From: Panorpa germanica
Lineage: Eukaryota; Arthropoda; Insecta; Mecoptera; Panorpidae
Assembly (NCBI GenBank): GCA_963678705.1
Contig: OY783216.1
Location: 11,532,001 to 11,596,000 of the forward strand
DNA: 64,000 nt
Reading direction: 5' to 3'
The translations under genes were made by a program, and so were the position numbers. Positions 50,962 to 63,933 of this stretch are shown here, piece by piece. Position 1 is the first letter of the stretch, and each line of letters opens with the position of its first letter. The notes beneath the pieces were generated by a model that was not told where the DNA came from, did not search any database, and saw only the letters and a program-made list of their open reading frames with translations.

Positions 50962-52064
50962 GCAGTAGACGTTCCTAGAGATTTTTGCCGGCCTATTTCT
51001 TCGAAGGGCACTTGGCCACCAGACATTATTAAAGGCACACTTTAATTTCTATAAATTCTATATAGTATTATAATATGCGACAAGTTATGTTTTTTTTTGC
51101 GTTATCCTGGTATATTGTGATTGTTTATGAACAGTCAGTCACAATTTTTAAGAAAATTATATATATTGTTTACTTATAACAATTAATACACTCTCTTTAT
51201 TATTTGATACTCGCTTTTATACGAGTATAAACTAATTGTTATATATTATTATTATTTATAGTTAATGTTATTTGACTTACTTGATAGTGAGCAGCAACCT
51301 TTTGTTTTCCGTATATTTGTAGTGTTTTTATGAGGTCTTCCTTATATCGGTCTACAGATTTCTTGAATTTCTTAACCAGTTGATGTTTTAGCACTAACAC
51401 TAACCTAATTATTATCAATTTTTTTGTCTATCGCACTTATTATTGCTTTATCTTAAAAACGACAAAGTTACAGTTTTTAGGTTATTTTCATAAGACCGCG
51501 TGTACGCGTCATATATATATTTAGTTATATTTTTCAACACTGGTTTCTAACTGTCAAACATTTTTAAAAACACTTATTTTAGAGTAAATTAGCACAATAT
51601 TAAAACAAACTTAAATACATTTCGTTAGAAGAAGTATTTATATAATATATTTAATTTTTTTCCCTAATTAATTTCTCACTTTTAATCACTTTTTTCACCT
51701 AAAGTAGCAGATGCCGTTGGAACACACACACAGTAGATAGGTACCACTTGTGTTGCAAATCAAAATTAACGTCTTTGTTAATCAATATGTAGTTCTTCCT
51801 TTTTCTGTTAAGTCCCATCTGTCTTGCTAAAGGCAAGGATAATCTTCTTTGTTTTACTTGAAGATATAGCTATTTTGTGTAGCTTTAAGAAACTACACAT
51901 TTTATCAAAACATACATTTACACAACCTTTTGAGTGAGAAACACAGTCCTCGTCAAATACCATGTGCCAGAGTTGAGGACTACCATTAGATAGTTGCCTC
52001 TTTTCATGGAACGGTAATCGGTTTGTAAAATTATTGTTTAACAATGAATATAGTTCTCCATAGT
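50962..52064. repeat. Array B unit 38, type c (S)
   Basis: 1103 bp, with private changes gtgtttttatgagg and gatgccgttgg. Confidence 0.9.
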
Positions 52065-53240
52065 GCAGTAGACGTTCCTAGAGATTTTTGCCGGCCTAAT
52101 TCTTCGAAGGGCACTTGGCCACCAGTCATTATTAAAGGCACCCTAAAATTTTTATAAATTCTATATAGTATTATATTATGCGACAAGTTATGTTTTTTTT
52201 TGCGTTATCTTGGTATAGTGTGATTGTTCATGAGCAATTAGTCACAATTTTTAAGAAAACCATATATATTGTATACTTATAACAATTATTACACTCTCTT
52301 TATTATTTGAAACTCGCTTTTATACGAGTATAACCTAATTGTTATGTATTAATATTATTTATAGTTAATGTTATTTGACTTACTTGATAGTGAGCAGCAA
52401 CCTTTTGTTTAACGTATATTTGTAGTGTTTATATGAGGTCTTCCTTATATAGGTCTACAGATTTTTTGAATTTCTTAACCAGTTGATGTTTTAGCACTAA
52501 CACTAACCTAATTATTATTAATTTCTTTGACTACCGCACTTTTTATTGTTTTATTTCAAAAACCACAAAGTTACAGTTTTGAGGTTATTTTCATAAGATC
52601 GCGTGTACGCGTCATTGTATATATTTAGTTATATTTTTCAACACTGGTTTCTAACTGTCAAGCATTTTTAACAACACTTATTTTAGAGTAATTTAGCACA
52701 ATATTAAAATAAACTTAAATACATTTCGTTAGAAAAAGTATTTATATAATATATTTAATTTTTTTCCGTAATTATTTTCTTACTTTTACTCACTTTTTTT
52801 ACCTAAAGTAGCAGATGCCGATCGAACACACACACAGTAGATAGGTACCACTTGTGTTGCAAATCAAAATTAACGTCTTTGTTAACCAATATGTAGTTCT
52901 TCCTTTTTCTGCTAAGTCTCATCTGTCTTGCCAAAAGCAAAGATCATCATCTTTGTTTTACTTGAAGATATAGCCATTTTGTGTAGCTTCAAGAAACTAC
53001 ACATTTTATCTATAGAAGCTAAAGAACGGCTTTCTAGTTGTTCTCTGCTATTTGCACCGACAAGGATCACTATCATTCGGCAAAACATACGTTTACACAA
53101 CCTTTCGAGTAAGAAACACAGTCCTCGTCGAATACCATGTTCCAGACTTGAGGACAACCATTAGATAGTTGCCTATTTTCATGGAACGGTAATCGGTTTG
53201 TAAAATTAATGTTAAAACAATGAATATAGTTTTCCATAGT
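52065..53240. repeat. Array B unit 39, type d (L)
   Basis: 1176 bp. tttgactaccgc replaces tttgtctaccgc, and aagtctcatctg alters the last codon of the RT-like frame. Confidence 0.9.
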
Positions 53241-54214
53241 GCAGTAGACGTTCCTAGAGATTTTTGCCGGCCTAATTCTTCGAAGGGCACTTAGACACCA
53301 GACATTATTAAAGGCACACTGGATTTTCTATAAATTCTATATAGTATTATAATATGCGACAAGTTTTTTTTTTTTTGCGTTATCCTGTAAAAGTGTGATT
53401 GTTCATGAACAGTCAGTCACAATTTTCAAGAAAATCATAAAAATTGTTTACTGATAACAATAAAAACACTCTCTTTATTATTTGATACTCGCCTTTATAC
53501 GAGTATAAACTAATTGTTATATATTAATATTATTTATAGTTAATGTTATTTGACTTATTAGATAGTGAGCAGCAACCTTTTGTTTTCCGTATATTTGTAG
53601 AGTTTATATGAGGTCTTCCTTATATAGGTCTACAGATTTCTTGAATTTCTTAACCAGTTGATGTTTTAGCACTAACACTAACCAAATTATTATCTATTTG
53701 TTTTGTCTATCGCACTTATTATTGTTTTATCTCAAAAACGACAAAGTTACAGTTTTAAGGTTATTTTCATAAGACCGCGTGTACGCGTCATATATATATT
53801 TAGTTATATTTTTCAACACTGGTTTCTAACTGTCAAACATTTTTAAAAACACTTATTTTTGAGTAAATTAGCACAATAATAAAATAAACTTAAATACATT
53901 TTGTTAGTAGAAGTATTTATATAATATATTTAATCTTTTTCCGTAATTAATTTCTCACTTTTAATCACTTTTTTCACCTAAAGTAGCAGATGCCGATCGA
54001 AAACACACAGTAGATAGGTACCCCTTGTGTTGCAAATCAAAATTAACGTTTTTCGTATTTCATACGTTTACACAACCTTTCGAGTGAGAAACACAGTCCT
54101 CGTCGAATACCATGTTCCAGAGTTGAGAACAACCATTAGATAGTTGCCTTTTTTCATGGAACGGTAATCGGTTTGTTAAATTAATGTTTAACAATTAATA
54201 TAGTTCTCCATAGT
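53241..54214. repeat. Array B unit 40, type e truncated (974 bp)
   Basis: Type e to about 54047. About 125 bp are then missing, and the junction gtttttcgtatttcatacg joins ttaacg to the catacgtttacac segment. The loss removes the RT motif D and E part. The tail after the junction is not e-like (gttgagaacaacc, acaattaatatag). Confidence 0.88.
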
Positions 54215-55394
54215 GCAGTAGACGTTCCTAGAGATTTTTGCCAGCCTAATTCTTCGAAGGGCACTTAGCCACCAGACATTATTAAAGGCACCCTAGAATT
54301 TCTATAAATTCTATATAGTATTATAATATGCGACAAGTTATGTATTTTTTTTGCGTTATCTTATTATAGTGTGATTGTTCATGAACATTCAGTCACAATT
54401 TTCAAGAAAACCATATATATTGTTTACTTATAACAATTAATACACTTTCCTTATTATTTGAAACTCGCTTTTATACGAGTATAAACTAATTGTTATGTAA
54501 TAATATTATTTATAGTTAATGTTATTTGACTTACTTGATAGTGAGAAGCAACCTTTTGTTTTCCGTATATTTGTAGTGTTTATATGATGTTTTCCTTATA
54601 TAGGTCTACAGATTTCTTAAATTTATTAACCAGTTGATGTTTAAGCACTAACACTAACCTAATTATTATCAATTTCTTTGTCTATCGCACTTATTATTGT
54701 TTTATCTCAAAAACGACAAAGTTACAGTTTTGAGGTTATTTTCATAAGACCGCGTGTACGCGTCATATATATATTTAGTTATATTTTTCAACACTGGTTT
54801 CTAACTGTCAAACGTTTTTAGAAACACTTATTTTTGAGTAAATTAGCACAATATTAAATTAAACTTAAATACATTTCGTTAGAAGAAGTATTTATATAAT
54901 ATATTTAATTTTTTTCCCTAATTAATTTCCCACTTTTATTCACTTTTTTCACCTAAAGTAGCAGATGCCGATCGAACACACACAGTAGATAGGTACCACT
55001 TGTGTTGCAAATCAAAATTAACGTCTTATGTAACGTAACCAATATGTAGTTCTTCCTTTTTCTGCTAAGTCCCATCTGTCTTGCCAAAAGCAAAGATCAT
55101 CATCTTTGTTTTATTTGAAGATATAGCCATTTTGTGTAGCTTCTAGAAACTACACATTTTATCTATATAAGCTAAAGAACGGCTTTCTAGTTGTTCTCTA
55201 CTATTTGCACCAACAAGGATCACTTTATCATTCGGCAAAACATACGATTACACAACCTTTCGAGTGAGAAACACAGTCCTCGTCGAATACCATGTTTCAG
55301 AGTTGAGGACAACCATTAGATAGTTGCCTGTTTTTATGGAACGGTAATCGGTTTGTAAAATTAATGTTTATCAATGAATATAGTTCTCCATAGT
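54215..55394. repeat. Array B unit 41, foreign start then type g (L)
   Basis: 1180 bp. The first ~520 bp match no a-h type (tttttgccagcc, caccctagaattt, ttatcttattatag, gaacattcagtc, gagaagcaacc, tgatgttttcc). From about 54760 it is type g, including the cttatgtaacgtaacc marker. Confidence 0.82.
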
Positions 55395-56042
55395 GCAGTA
55401 GACGTTTCTAGATATTTTTGCTGGCCTAATTCTTCGAAGGGCACTTGGCCACCAGACATTATTAAAGGCACACTTTAATTTACGCGTCATATATATATTT
55501 AGTTATATTTTTCAATACTGGTTTCTAACTGTCAAACATTTTTAAAAACACTAATTTTTGAGTAAATTAGCACAATATTAAAATAAACCTAAATACATTT
55601 CGTTAGTAGAAGTATTAATATAATATATTTAATCTTTTTCCGTAATTAATTTCTCACTTTTAATCACTTTTTTCACCTAAAGTAGCAGATGCCGATGGAA
55701 CACACACACAGTAGATAGGTACCACTTGTGTTGCAAATCAAAATTAACGTCTTTGTTAATCAATATGTAGTTCTTCCTTTTTCTGTTAAGTCCCATCTGT
55801 CTTGCTAAAGGCAAGGATAATCTTCTTTGTTTTACTTGAAGATATAGCTATTTTGTGTAGCTTTAAGAAACTACACATTTTATCAAAACATACATTTACA
55901 CAACCTTTTGAGTGAGAAACACAGTCCTCGTCAAATACCATGTGCCAGAGTTGAGGACTACCATTAGATAGTTGCCTCTTTTCATGGAATGGTAATCGGT
56001 TTGTAAAATTATTGTTTAACAATGAATATAGTTCTCCATAGT
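55395..56042. repeat. Array B unit 42, h/c hybrid (648 bp)
   Basis: Starts as h with its 455-bp deletion and changes to c between about 55655 and 55690 (gccgatggaac, gctaaaggcaaggataatc, gtgccagagttgaggactacc). Units a and b are skipped and d follows. Confidence 0.87.
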
Positions 56043-57218
56043 GCAGTAGACGTTCCTAGAGATTTTTGCCGGCCTAATTCTTCGAAGGGCACTTTGCCAC
56101 CAGTCATTATTAAAGGCACCCTAAAATTTCTATAAATTCTATATAGTATTATATTATGCGACAAGTTATGTTTTTTTTTGCGTTATCTTGGTATAGTGTG
56201 ATTGTTCATGAGCAATTAGTCACAATTTTTAAGAAAACCATATATATTGTATACTTATAACAATTATTACACTCTCTTTATTATTTGAAACTCGCTTTTA
56301 TACGAGTATAACCTAATTGTTATGTATTAATATTATTTATAGTTAATGTTATTTGACTTACTTGATAGTGAGCAGCAACCTTTTGTTTAACGTATATTTG
56401 TAGTGTTTATATGAGGTCTTCCTTATATAGGTCTACAGATTTTTTGAATTTCTTAACCAGTTGATGTTTTAGCACTAACACTAACCTAATTATTATTAAT
56501 TTCTTTGTCTACCGCACTTTTTATTGTTTTATTTCAAAAACCACAAAGTTACAGTTTTGAGGTTATTTTCATAAGATCGCGTGTACGCGTCATTGTATAT
56601 ATTTAGTTATATTTTTCAACACTGGTTTCTAACTGTCAAGCATTTTTAACAACACTTATTTTAGAGTAATTTAGCACAATATTAAAATAAACTTAAATAC
56701 ATTTCGTTAGAAAAAGTATTTATATAATATATTTAATTTTTTTCCGTAATTATTTTCTTACTTTTACTCACTTTTTTTACCTAAAGTAGCAGATGCCGAT
56801 CGAACACACACACAGTAGATAGGTACCACTTGTGTTGCAAATCAAAATTAACGTCTTTGTTAACCAATATGTAGTTCTTCCTTTTTCTGCTAAGTCCCAT
56901 CTGTCTTGCCAAAAGCAAAGATCATCATCTTTGTTTTACTTGAAGATATAGCCATTTTGTGTAGCTTCAAGAAACTACACATTTTATCTATAGAAGCTAA
57001 AGAACGGCTTTCTAGTTGTTCTCTGCTATTTGCACCGACAAGGATCACTATCATTCGGCAAAACATACGTTTACACAACCTTTCGAGTAAGAAACACAGT
57101 CCTCGTCGAATACCATGTTCCAGACTTGAGGACAACCATTAGATAGTTGCCTATTTTCATGGAACGGTAATCGGTTTGTAAAATTAATGTTAAAACAATG
57201 AATATAGTTTTCCATAGT
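56043..57218. repeat. Array B unit 43, type d (L)
   Basis: 1176 bp. Private changes are cactttgccacc and caccctaaaatttcta. Confidence 0.9.
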
Positions 57219-58319
57219 GCAGTAGACGTTCCTAGAGATTTTTGCCGGCCTAATTCTTCGAAGGGCACTTAGACACTAGACATTATTAAAGGCACACTGG
57301 ATTTTCTATAAATTCTATATAGTATTATAATATGCGACAAGTTTTTTTTTTTTTGCGTTATCCTGTAAAAGTGTGATTGTTCATGAACAGTCAGTCACAA
57401 TTTTCAAGAAAATCATAAAAATTGTTTACTGATAACAATAAAAACACTCTCTTTATTATTTGAAACTCGCCTTTATACGAGTATAAACTAATTGTTATAT
57501 ATTAATATTATTTATAGTTAATGTTATTTGACTTATTAGATAGTGAGCAGCAACCTTTTGTTTTCCGTATATTTGTAGAGTTTATATGAGGTCTTCCTTA
57601 TATAGGTCTACAGATTTCTTGAATTTCTTAACCAGTTGATGTTTTAGCACTAACACTAACCAAATTATTATCTATTTGTTTTGTCTATCGCACTTATTAT
57701 TGTTTTATCTCAAAAACGACAAAGTTACAGTTTTAAGGTTATTTTCATAAGACCGCGTGTACGCGTCATATATATATTTAGTTATATTTTTCAACACTGG
57801 TTTCTAACTGTCAAACATTTTTAAAAACACTTATTTTTGAGTAAATTAGCACAATAATAAAATAAACTTAAATACATTTTGTTAGTAGAAGTATTTATAT
57901 AATATATTTAATCTTTTTCCGTAATTAATTTCTCACTTTTAATTACTTTTTTCACCTAAAGTAGCAGATGCCGATCGAAAACACACAGTAGATAGGTACC
58001 CCTTGTGTTGCAAATCAAAATTAACGTCTTTGTTAACCAATATGTAGTTCTTCCTTTTTCTGTTAAGTCCCATCTGTCTTGCCAAAGGCAAGGTTTATTA
58101 TCTTTCTTTTACTTGAAGATATAGCCCTTTTGTGTAGCTTTAAGAAACTACACATTTTATCAAAACATACGTTTACACAACCTTTCGAGAGAGAAACACA
58201 GTCCTCATCGAATACCATGTTCCAGAGTTGAGGACAACCATTAGATAGTTGCCTCTTTTCATGGAACGTTAATCGGTTTGTAAAATTAATGTTTAACAAT
58301 GAATATAGTTCTCCATAGT
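57219..58319. repeat. Array B unit 44, type e (S)
   Basis: 1101 bp, with cttagacactag and an RT-antisense tail altered to aaggtttattatc and atagccctttt. Confidence 0.9.
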
Positions 58320-58485
58320 GCAGTAGACGATCCTAGTGATTTTTGCCGGCCTAATTCTTCGAAGGGCACTTGGCCTCCAGACATTATTAAGAGTTGAGGA
58401 CAACCATTAGATAATTGCCTGTTTTTATGGAACGGTAATCGGTTTGTAAAATTAATGTTTATCAATGAATATAGTTCTCCATAGT
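58320..58485. repeat. Array B unit 45, type f (166 bp)
   Basis: Same internal deletion, with tagataattgcc for tagatagttgcc. Confidence 0.92.
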
Positions 58486-59664
58486 GCAGTAGACGTTCCT
58501 AGAGATTTTTGCCGGCCTATTTCTTCGAAGGGCACTTGGCCACCAGACATTATTAAAGGCACACTTTAATTTCTATAAATTTTATATAGTATTATAATAT
58601 GCGACAAGTTATGTTTTTTTTTGCGTTATCCTGGTATATTGTGATTGTTTATGAACAGTCAGTCACAATTTTCAAGAAAATCATATATATTGTTTACTTA
58701 TAACAATTAATACACTCTCTTTATTATTTGGTACTCGCTTTTATACGAGTATAAACTAATTGTTATATATTAATATTATTTATAGTTAATGTTATTTGAC
58801 TTACTTGATAGTGAGCAGCAACCTTTTGTTTTCAGTATATTTGTAGTGTTTATATGAGGTCTTTCTTATATATTTCTACAGATTTCTTGAATTTCTTAAC
58901 CAGTTGATGTTTTAGCACTAACACTAACCTTATTATTATCAATTTTTTTGTCTATCGCACTTATTATTGTTTTATCTCAAAAACGACAAAGTTACAGTTT
59001 TGAGGTTATTTTCATAAGACCGCGTGTACGCGTCATATATATATTTAGTTATATTTTTCAACACTGGTTTCTAACTGTCAAACGTTTTTAGAAACACTTA
59101 TTTTTGAGTAAATTAGCACAATATTAAATTAAACTTAAATACATTTCGTTAGAAGAAGTATTTATATAATATATTTGATTTTTTTCCCTAATTAATTTCC
59201 CACTTTTATTCACTTTTTTCACCTAAAGTAACAGATGCCGATCGAACACACACAGTAGATAGGTACCACTTGTGTTGCAAATCAAAATTACCGTCTTATG
59301 TAACGTAACCAATATGTAGTTCTTCCTTTTTCTGCTAAGTCCCATCTGTCTTGCCAAAAGCAAAGATCATCATCTTTGTTTTATTTGAAGATATAGCCAT
59401 TTTGTGTAGCTTCTAGAAACTACACATTTTATCTATATAAGCTAAAGAACGGCTTTCTAGTTGTTCTCTACTATTTGCACCAACAAGGATCACTTTATCA
59501 TTCGGCAAAACATACGATTACACAACCTTTCGAGTGAGAAACACAGTCCTCGTCGAATACCATGTTTCAGAGTTGAGGACAACCATTAGATAGTTGAATG
59601 TTTTTATGGAACGGTAATCGGTTTGTAAAATTAATGTTTATCAATGAATATAGTTCTCCATAGT
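58486..59664. repeat. Array B unit 46, type g (L)
   Basis: 1179 bp, with aaagtaacagatg, aattaccgtc and a tagttgaatg change near the end. Confidence 0.9.
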
Positions 59665-60315
59665 GCAGTAGACGTTCCTAGATATTTTTGCTGGCCTAAT
59701 TCTTCGAAGGGCACTTGGCCACCAGACATTATTAAAGGCACACTTTAATTTACGCGTCATATATATATTTAGTTATATTTTTCAATACTGGTTTCTAACT
59801 GTCAAACATTTTTAAAAACACTAATTTTTGAGTAAATTAGCACAATATTAAAATAAACCTAAATACATTTCGTTAGTAGAAGTATTTATATAATATATTT
59901 AATCTTTTTCCGTAATTAATTTCTCACTTTTAATCACTTTTTTCACCTAAAGTAGCAGATGCCGATCGAACACACACACAGTAAATAGGTACCCCTTGTG
60001 TTGCAAATCAAAATTAACGTCTTTGTTAACCAATATGTAGTTCTTCCTTTTTCTGTTAAGTCCCATCTGTCTTGCCAAAGGCAAGGATCATCATCTTTGT
60101 TTTACTTGAAGATATAGCCATTTTGTGTAGCTTCAAGAAACTACACATTTTATCAAAACATACGTTTACACAACCTTTCAAGTGAGAAACACAGTCCTCG
60201 TCGAATACCATGTTCCAGAGTTGAGGACAACCATTAGATAGTTGCCTCTTTTCATGGAACGGTAATCGGTTTTTTGTAAAATTAATGTTTAACAATGAAT
60301 ATAGTTCTCCATAGT
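59665..60315. repeat. Array B unit 47, type h (651 bp)
   Basis: Same deletion junction and length as unit 6. Confidence 0.92.
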
Positions 60316-61491
60316 GCAGTAGACGTTCCTAGAGATTTTAGCCGGCCTAATTCTTCAAAGGGCACTTGGCCACCAGACATTATTAAAGGCACCCTGGAAT
60401 TTTTATAAATTCTATATAGTATTATAATATGCGACAAGTTATGTTTTTTTTTTGCATTATCTTGGGTATATTGTGATTGTTCATGAACAATCAGTCACAA
60501 TTTTTAAGAAAACCATATATATTGTTTACTTATAACAATTAATGCACTCTCTCTATTATTTAAAACTCGCTTTTATACGAGTATAAACTAGTTGTTATGT
60601 ATTAATATTATTTATAGTTAATGTTATTTGACTTACTTGATAGTGAGCAGCAACCTTTTGTTTTCCGTATATTTGTAGTGTTTATATGAGGTCTTCCTTA
60701 TATAGGTCTACAGATTTCTTGAATTTCTTAACCAGTTGATGTTTTAGCACTAACACTAACCTAATTATTATCAATTTATTTGTCTATCGCACTTATTATT
60801 GTTTTATCTCAAAAACAACCAAGTTACAGTTTTGAGGTTATTTTCATAAGACCGCATGTACGCGTCATATATATATTTAGTTTTATTTTTCAACACTGGT
60901 TTCTAACTGTCAAGCATTTTTAACAACACTTATTTTAGTGTAATTTAGCACAATATTAAAATAAACTTAAATACATTTCGTTAGAAGAAGTATTTATATA
61001 ATATATTTAATTTTTTTTCGTAATTTATTTTTCACTTTTAATCACTTTTTTTACCTAAAGTAGCAGATGCCGATCGAACATTCACACAGTAGATAGGTAC
61101 CACTTGTGTTGCAAATCAAAATTAACGTCTTTGTTAACCAATATGTAGTTCTTCCTTTTTCTGCTAAGTCCCATCTGTCTTGCCAGAGGCAAAGATCATC
61201 ATCTTTGTTTTACTTGAAGATATAGCTATTTTGTGTAGCTTTAAGAAACTACACATTTTATCTATAGAAGCTAAAGAACGGCTTTCTAGTTGTTCTCTGC
61301 TATTTGCACCGACAAGGATCACTATCATTCAACAAAACATACGTTTACACAACCTTTCGAGTGAGAAACACAGTCCTCGTCGAATACCATGTTTCAGAGT
61401 TGAGGACAACCATTAGATAGTTGCCTGTTTTTATGGAACGGTATTTGGTTTGTAAAATTAATGTTTATCAATAAATATTGTTCTCCATAGT
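60316..61491. repeat. Array B unit 48, type a (L)
   Basis: 1176 bp, with palindrome at 60475-60492. gaacattcacacag interrupts the CA run seen in other a units. Confidence 0.9.
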
Positions 61492-62666
61492 GCAGTAGAC
61501 GTTCCTTAAGATTTTTGCCGGCCTATTTCTTCGAAGGGCACTTGGCCACCAGACATTATTAGAGGCACACTTTAATTTCTATAAATTCTATATAGTATTA
61601 TAATATGCGACAAGTTATGTTTTTTTTTGCGCTATCCTGGTATATTGTGATTGTTTATGAACAGTCAGTCACAATTTTCAAGAAAATCATATATATTGTT
61701 TACTTATAACAATTAATACACTCTCTTTATTATTTGAAACTCGCTTTTATACGAGTATAACCTAATTGTTATGTATTAATATTATTTATAGTTAATGTTA
61801 TTTGACTTACTTGATAGTAAGCAGCAACCTTTTGTTTCCCGTATATTTGTAGTGTTTATATGAGGTCTTCCTTATATAGGTCTACAGATTTTTTGAATTT
61901 CTTAACCAGTTGATGTTTTAGCACTAACACTAACCTAATTATTATTAATTTCTTTGTCTACCGCACTAATTATTGTTTTATTTCAAAAACCACAAAGTTA
62001 CAGTTTTGAGGTTATTTTCATAAGACCGCGTGTACGCGTCATATATATATTTAGTTATATTTTTTAACACTGGTTTCTAACTGTCAAACATTTTTAAAAA
62101 CACTTATTTTAGAGTAAATTAGCACAATATTAAAATAAACTTTAATACATTTCGTTAGAAGAAGTATTTATATAATATATTTAATTTTTTTCCCTAATTA
62201 ATTTCTTACTTTTAATCACTTTTTTCACCTAAAGTAGCAGATGCCGATGGAACACACACACAGTATATAGGTACCACTTGTGTTGCAAATCAAAATTAAC
62301 GTCTTTGTTAACCAATATGTAGTTCTTCCTTTTTCTGCTAAGTCCCATCTGTCTTGCCAAAGACAAAGATCATCATCTTTGTTTTACTTGAAGATATAGC
62401 CATTTTGTGTAGCTTCAAGAAACTACACATTTTATCTATAGAAGCTAAAGAACGGCTTTCTAGTTGTTCTCTGCTATTTGCACTGACAAGGATCACTATC
62501 ATTCGGCAAAACATACGTTTACACAACCTTTTGAGTGAGAAACACAGTCCTTGTCGAATACCATGTTCCAGACTTGAGGACAACCATTAGATAGTTGCCT
62601 ATTTTCATGGAACGGTAATCGGTTTGTAAAATTAATGTTAAAACAATGAATATAGTTTTCCATAGT
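61492..62666. repeat. Array B unit 49, b/d hybrid (L), second breakpoint
   Basis: 1175 bp. Type b markers persist through cagtatatagg, ccaaagacaaag, gcactgacaagg and cttttgagtgag. Type d begins only at about 62550-62575 (ttccagacttg, gttaaaacaatg). The switch is therefore roughly 550 bp further into the unit than in unit 8. Confidence 0.87.
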
Positions 62667-63767
62667 GCAGTAGACGTTCCTAGAGATTTTTGCCGGCCTA
62701 ATTCTTCGAATTGCACTTAGACACCAGACATTATTAAAGGCACACTGGATTTTCTATAAATTCTATATAGTATTATAATATGCGACAAGTTTTTTTTTTT
62801 TTGCGTTATCCTGTAAAAGTGTGATTGTTCATGAACAGTCAGTCACAATTTTCAAGAAAATCATAAAAATTGTTTACTGATAACAATAAAAACACTCTCT
62901 TTATTATTTGATACTCGCCTTTATACGAGTATAAACTAATTGTTATATATTAATATTATTTATAGTTAATGTTATTTGACTTATTAGATAGTGAGCAGCA
63001 ACCTTTTGTTTTCCGTATATTTGTAGAGTTTATATGAGGTCTTCCTTATATAGGTCTACAGATTTCTTGAATTTCTTAACCAGTTGATGTTTTAGCACTA
63101 ACACTAACCAAATTATTATCTATTTGTTTTGTCTATCGCACTTATTATTGTTTTATCTCAAAAACGACAAAGTTACAGTTTTAAGGTTATTTTCATAAGA
63201 CCGCGTGTACGCGTCATATATATATTTAGTTATATTTTTCAACACTGGTTTCTAACTGTCAAACATTTTTAAAAACACTTATTTTTGAGTAAATTAGCAC
63301 AACAATAAAATAAACTTAAATACATTTTGTTAGTAGAAGTATTTATATAATATATTTAATCTTTTTCCGTAATTAATTTCTCACTTTTAATCACTTTTTT
63401 CACCTAAAGTAGCAGATGCCGATCGAAAACACACAGTAGATAGGTACCCCTTGTGTTGCAAATCAAAATTAACGTCTTTGTTAACCAATATGTAGTTCTT
63501 CCTTTTTCTGTTAAGTCCCATCTGTCTTGCCAAAGGCAAGGATCATTATCTTTCTTTTACTTGAAGATATAGCCATTTTGTGTAGCTTTAAGAAACTACA
63601 CATTTTATCAAAACATACGTTTACACAACCTTTCGAGAGAGAAACACAGTCCTCATCGAATACCATGTTCCAGAGTTGAGGACAACCATTAAATAGTTGC
63701 CTCTTTTCATGGAACGTTAATCGGTTTGTAAAATTAATGTTTAACAATGAATATAGTTCTCCATAGT
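62667..63767. repeat. Array B unit 50, type e (S)
   Basis: 1101 bp, with cttcgaattgcac for cttcgaagggcac and cattaaatagttg for cattagatagttg. Confidence 0.9.
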
Positions 63768-63933
63768 GCAGTAGACGATCCTAGTGATTTTTGCCGGCCT
63801 AATTCTTTGAAGGGCACTTGGCCTCCAGACATTATTAAGAGTTGAGGACAACCATTAGATAGTTGCCTGTTTTTATGGAACGGTAATCGGTTTGTAAAAT
63901 TAATGTTTATCAATGAATATAGTTCTCCATAGT
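63768..63933. repeat. Array B unit 51, type f (166 bp)
   Basis: Same internal deletion, with attctttgaaggg for attcttcgaaggg. Confidence 0.92.
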
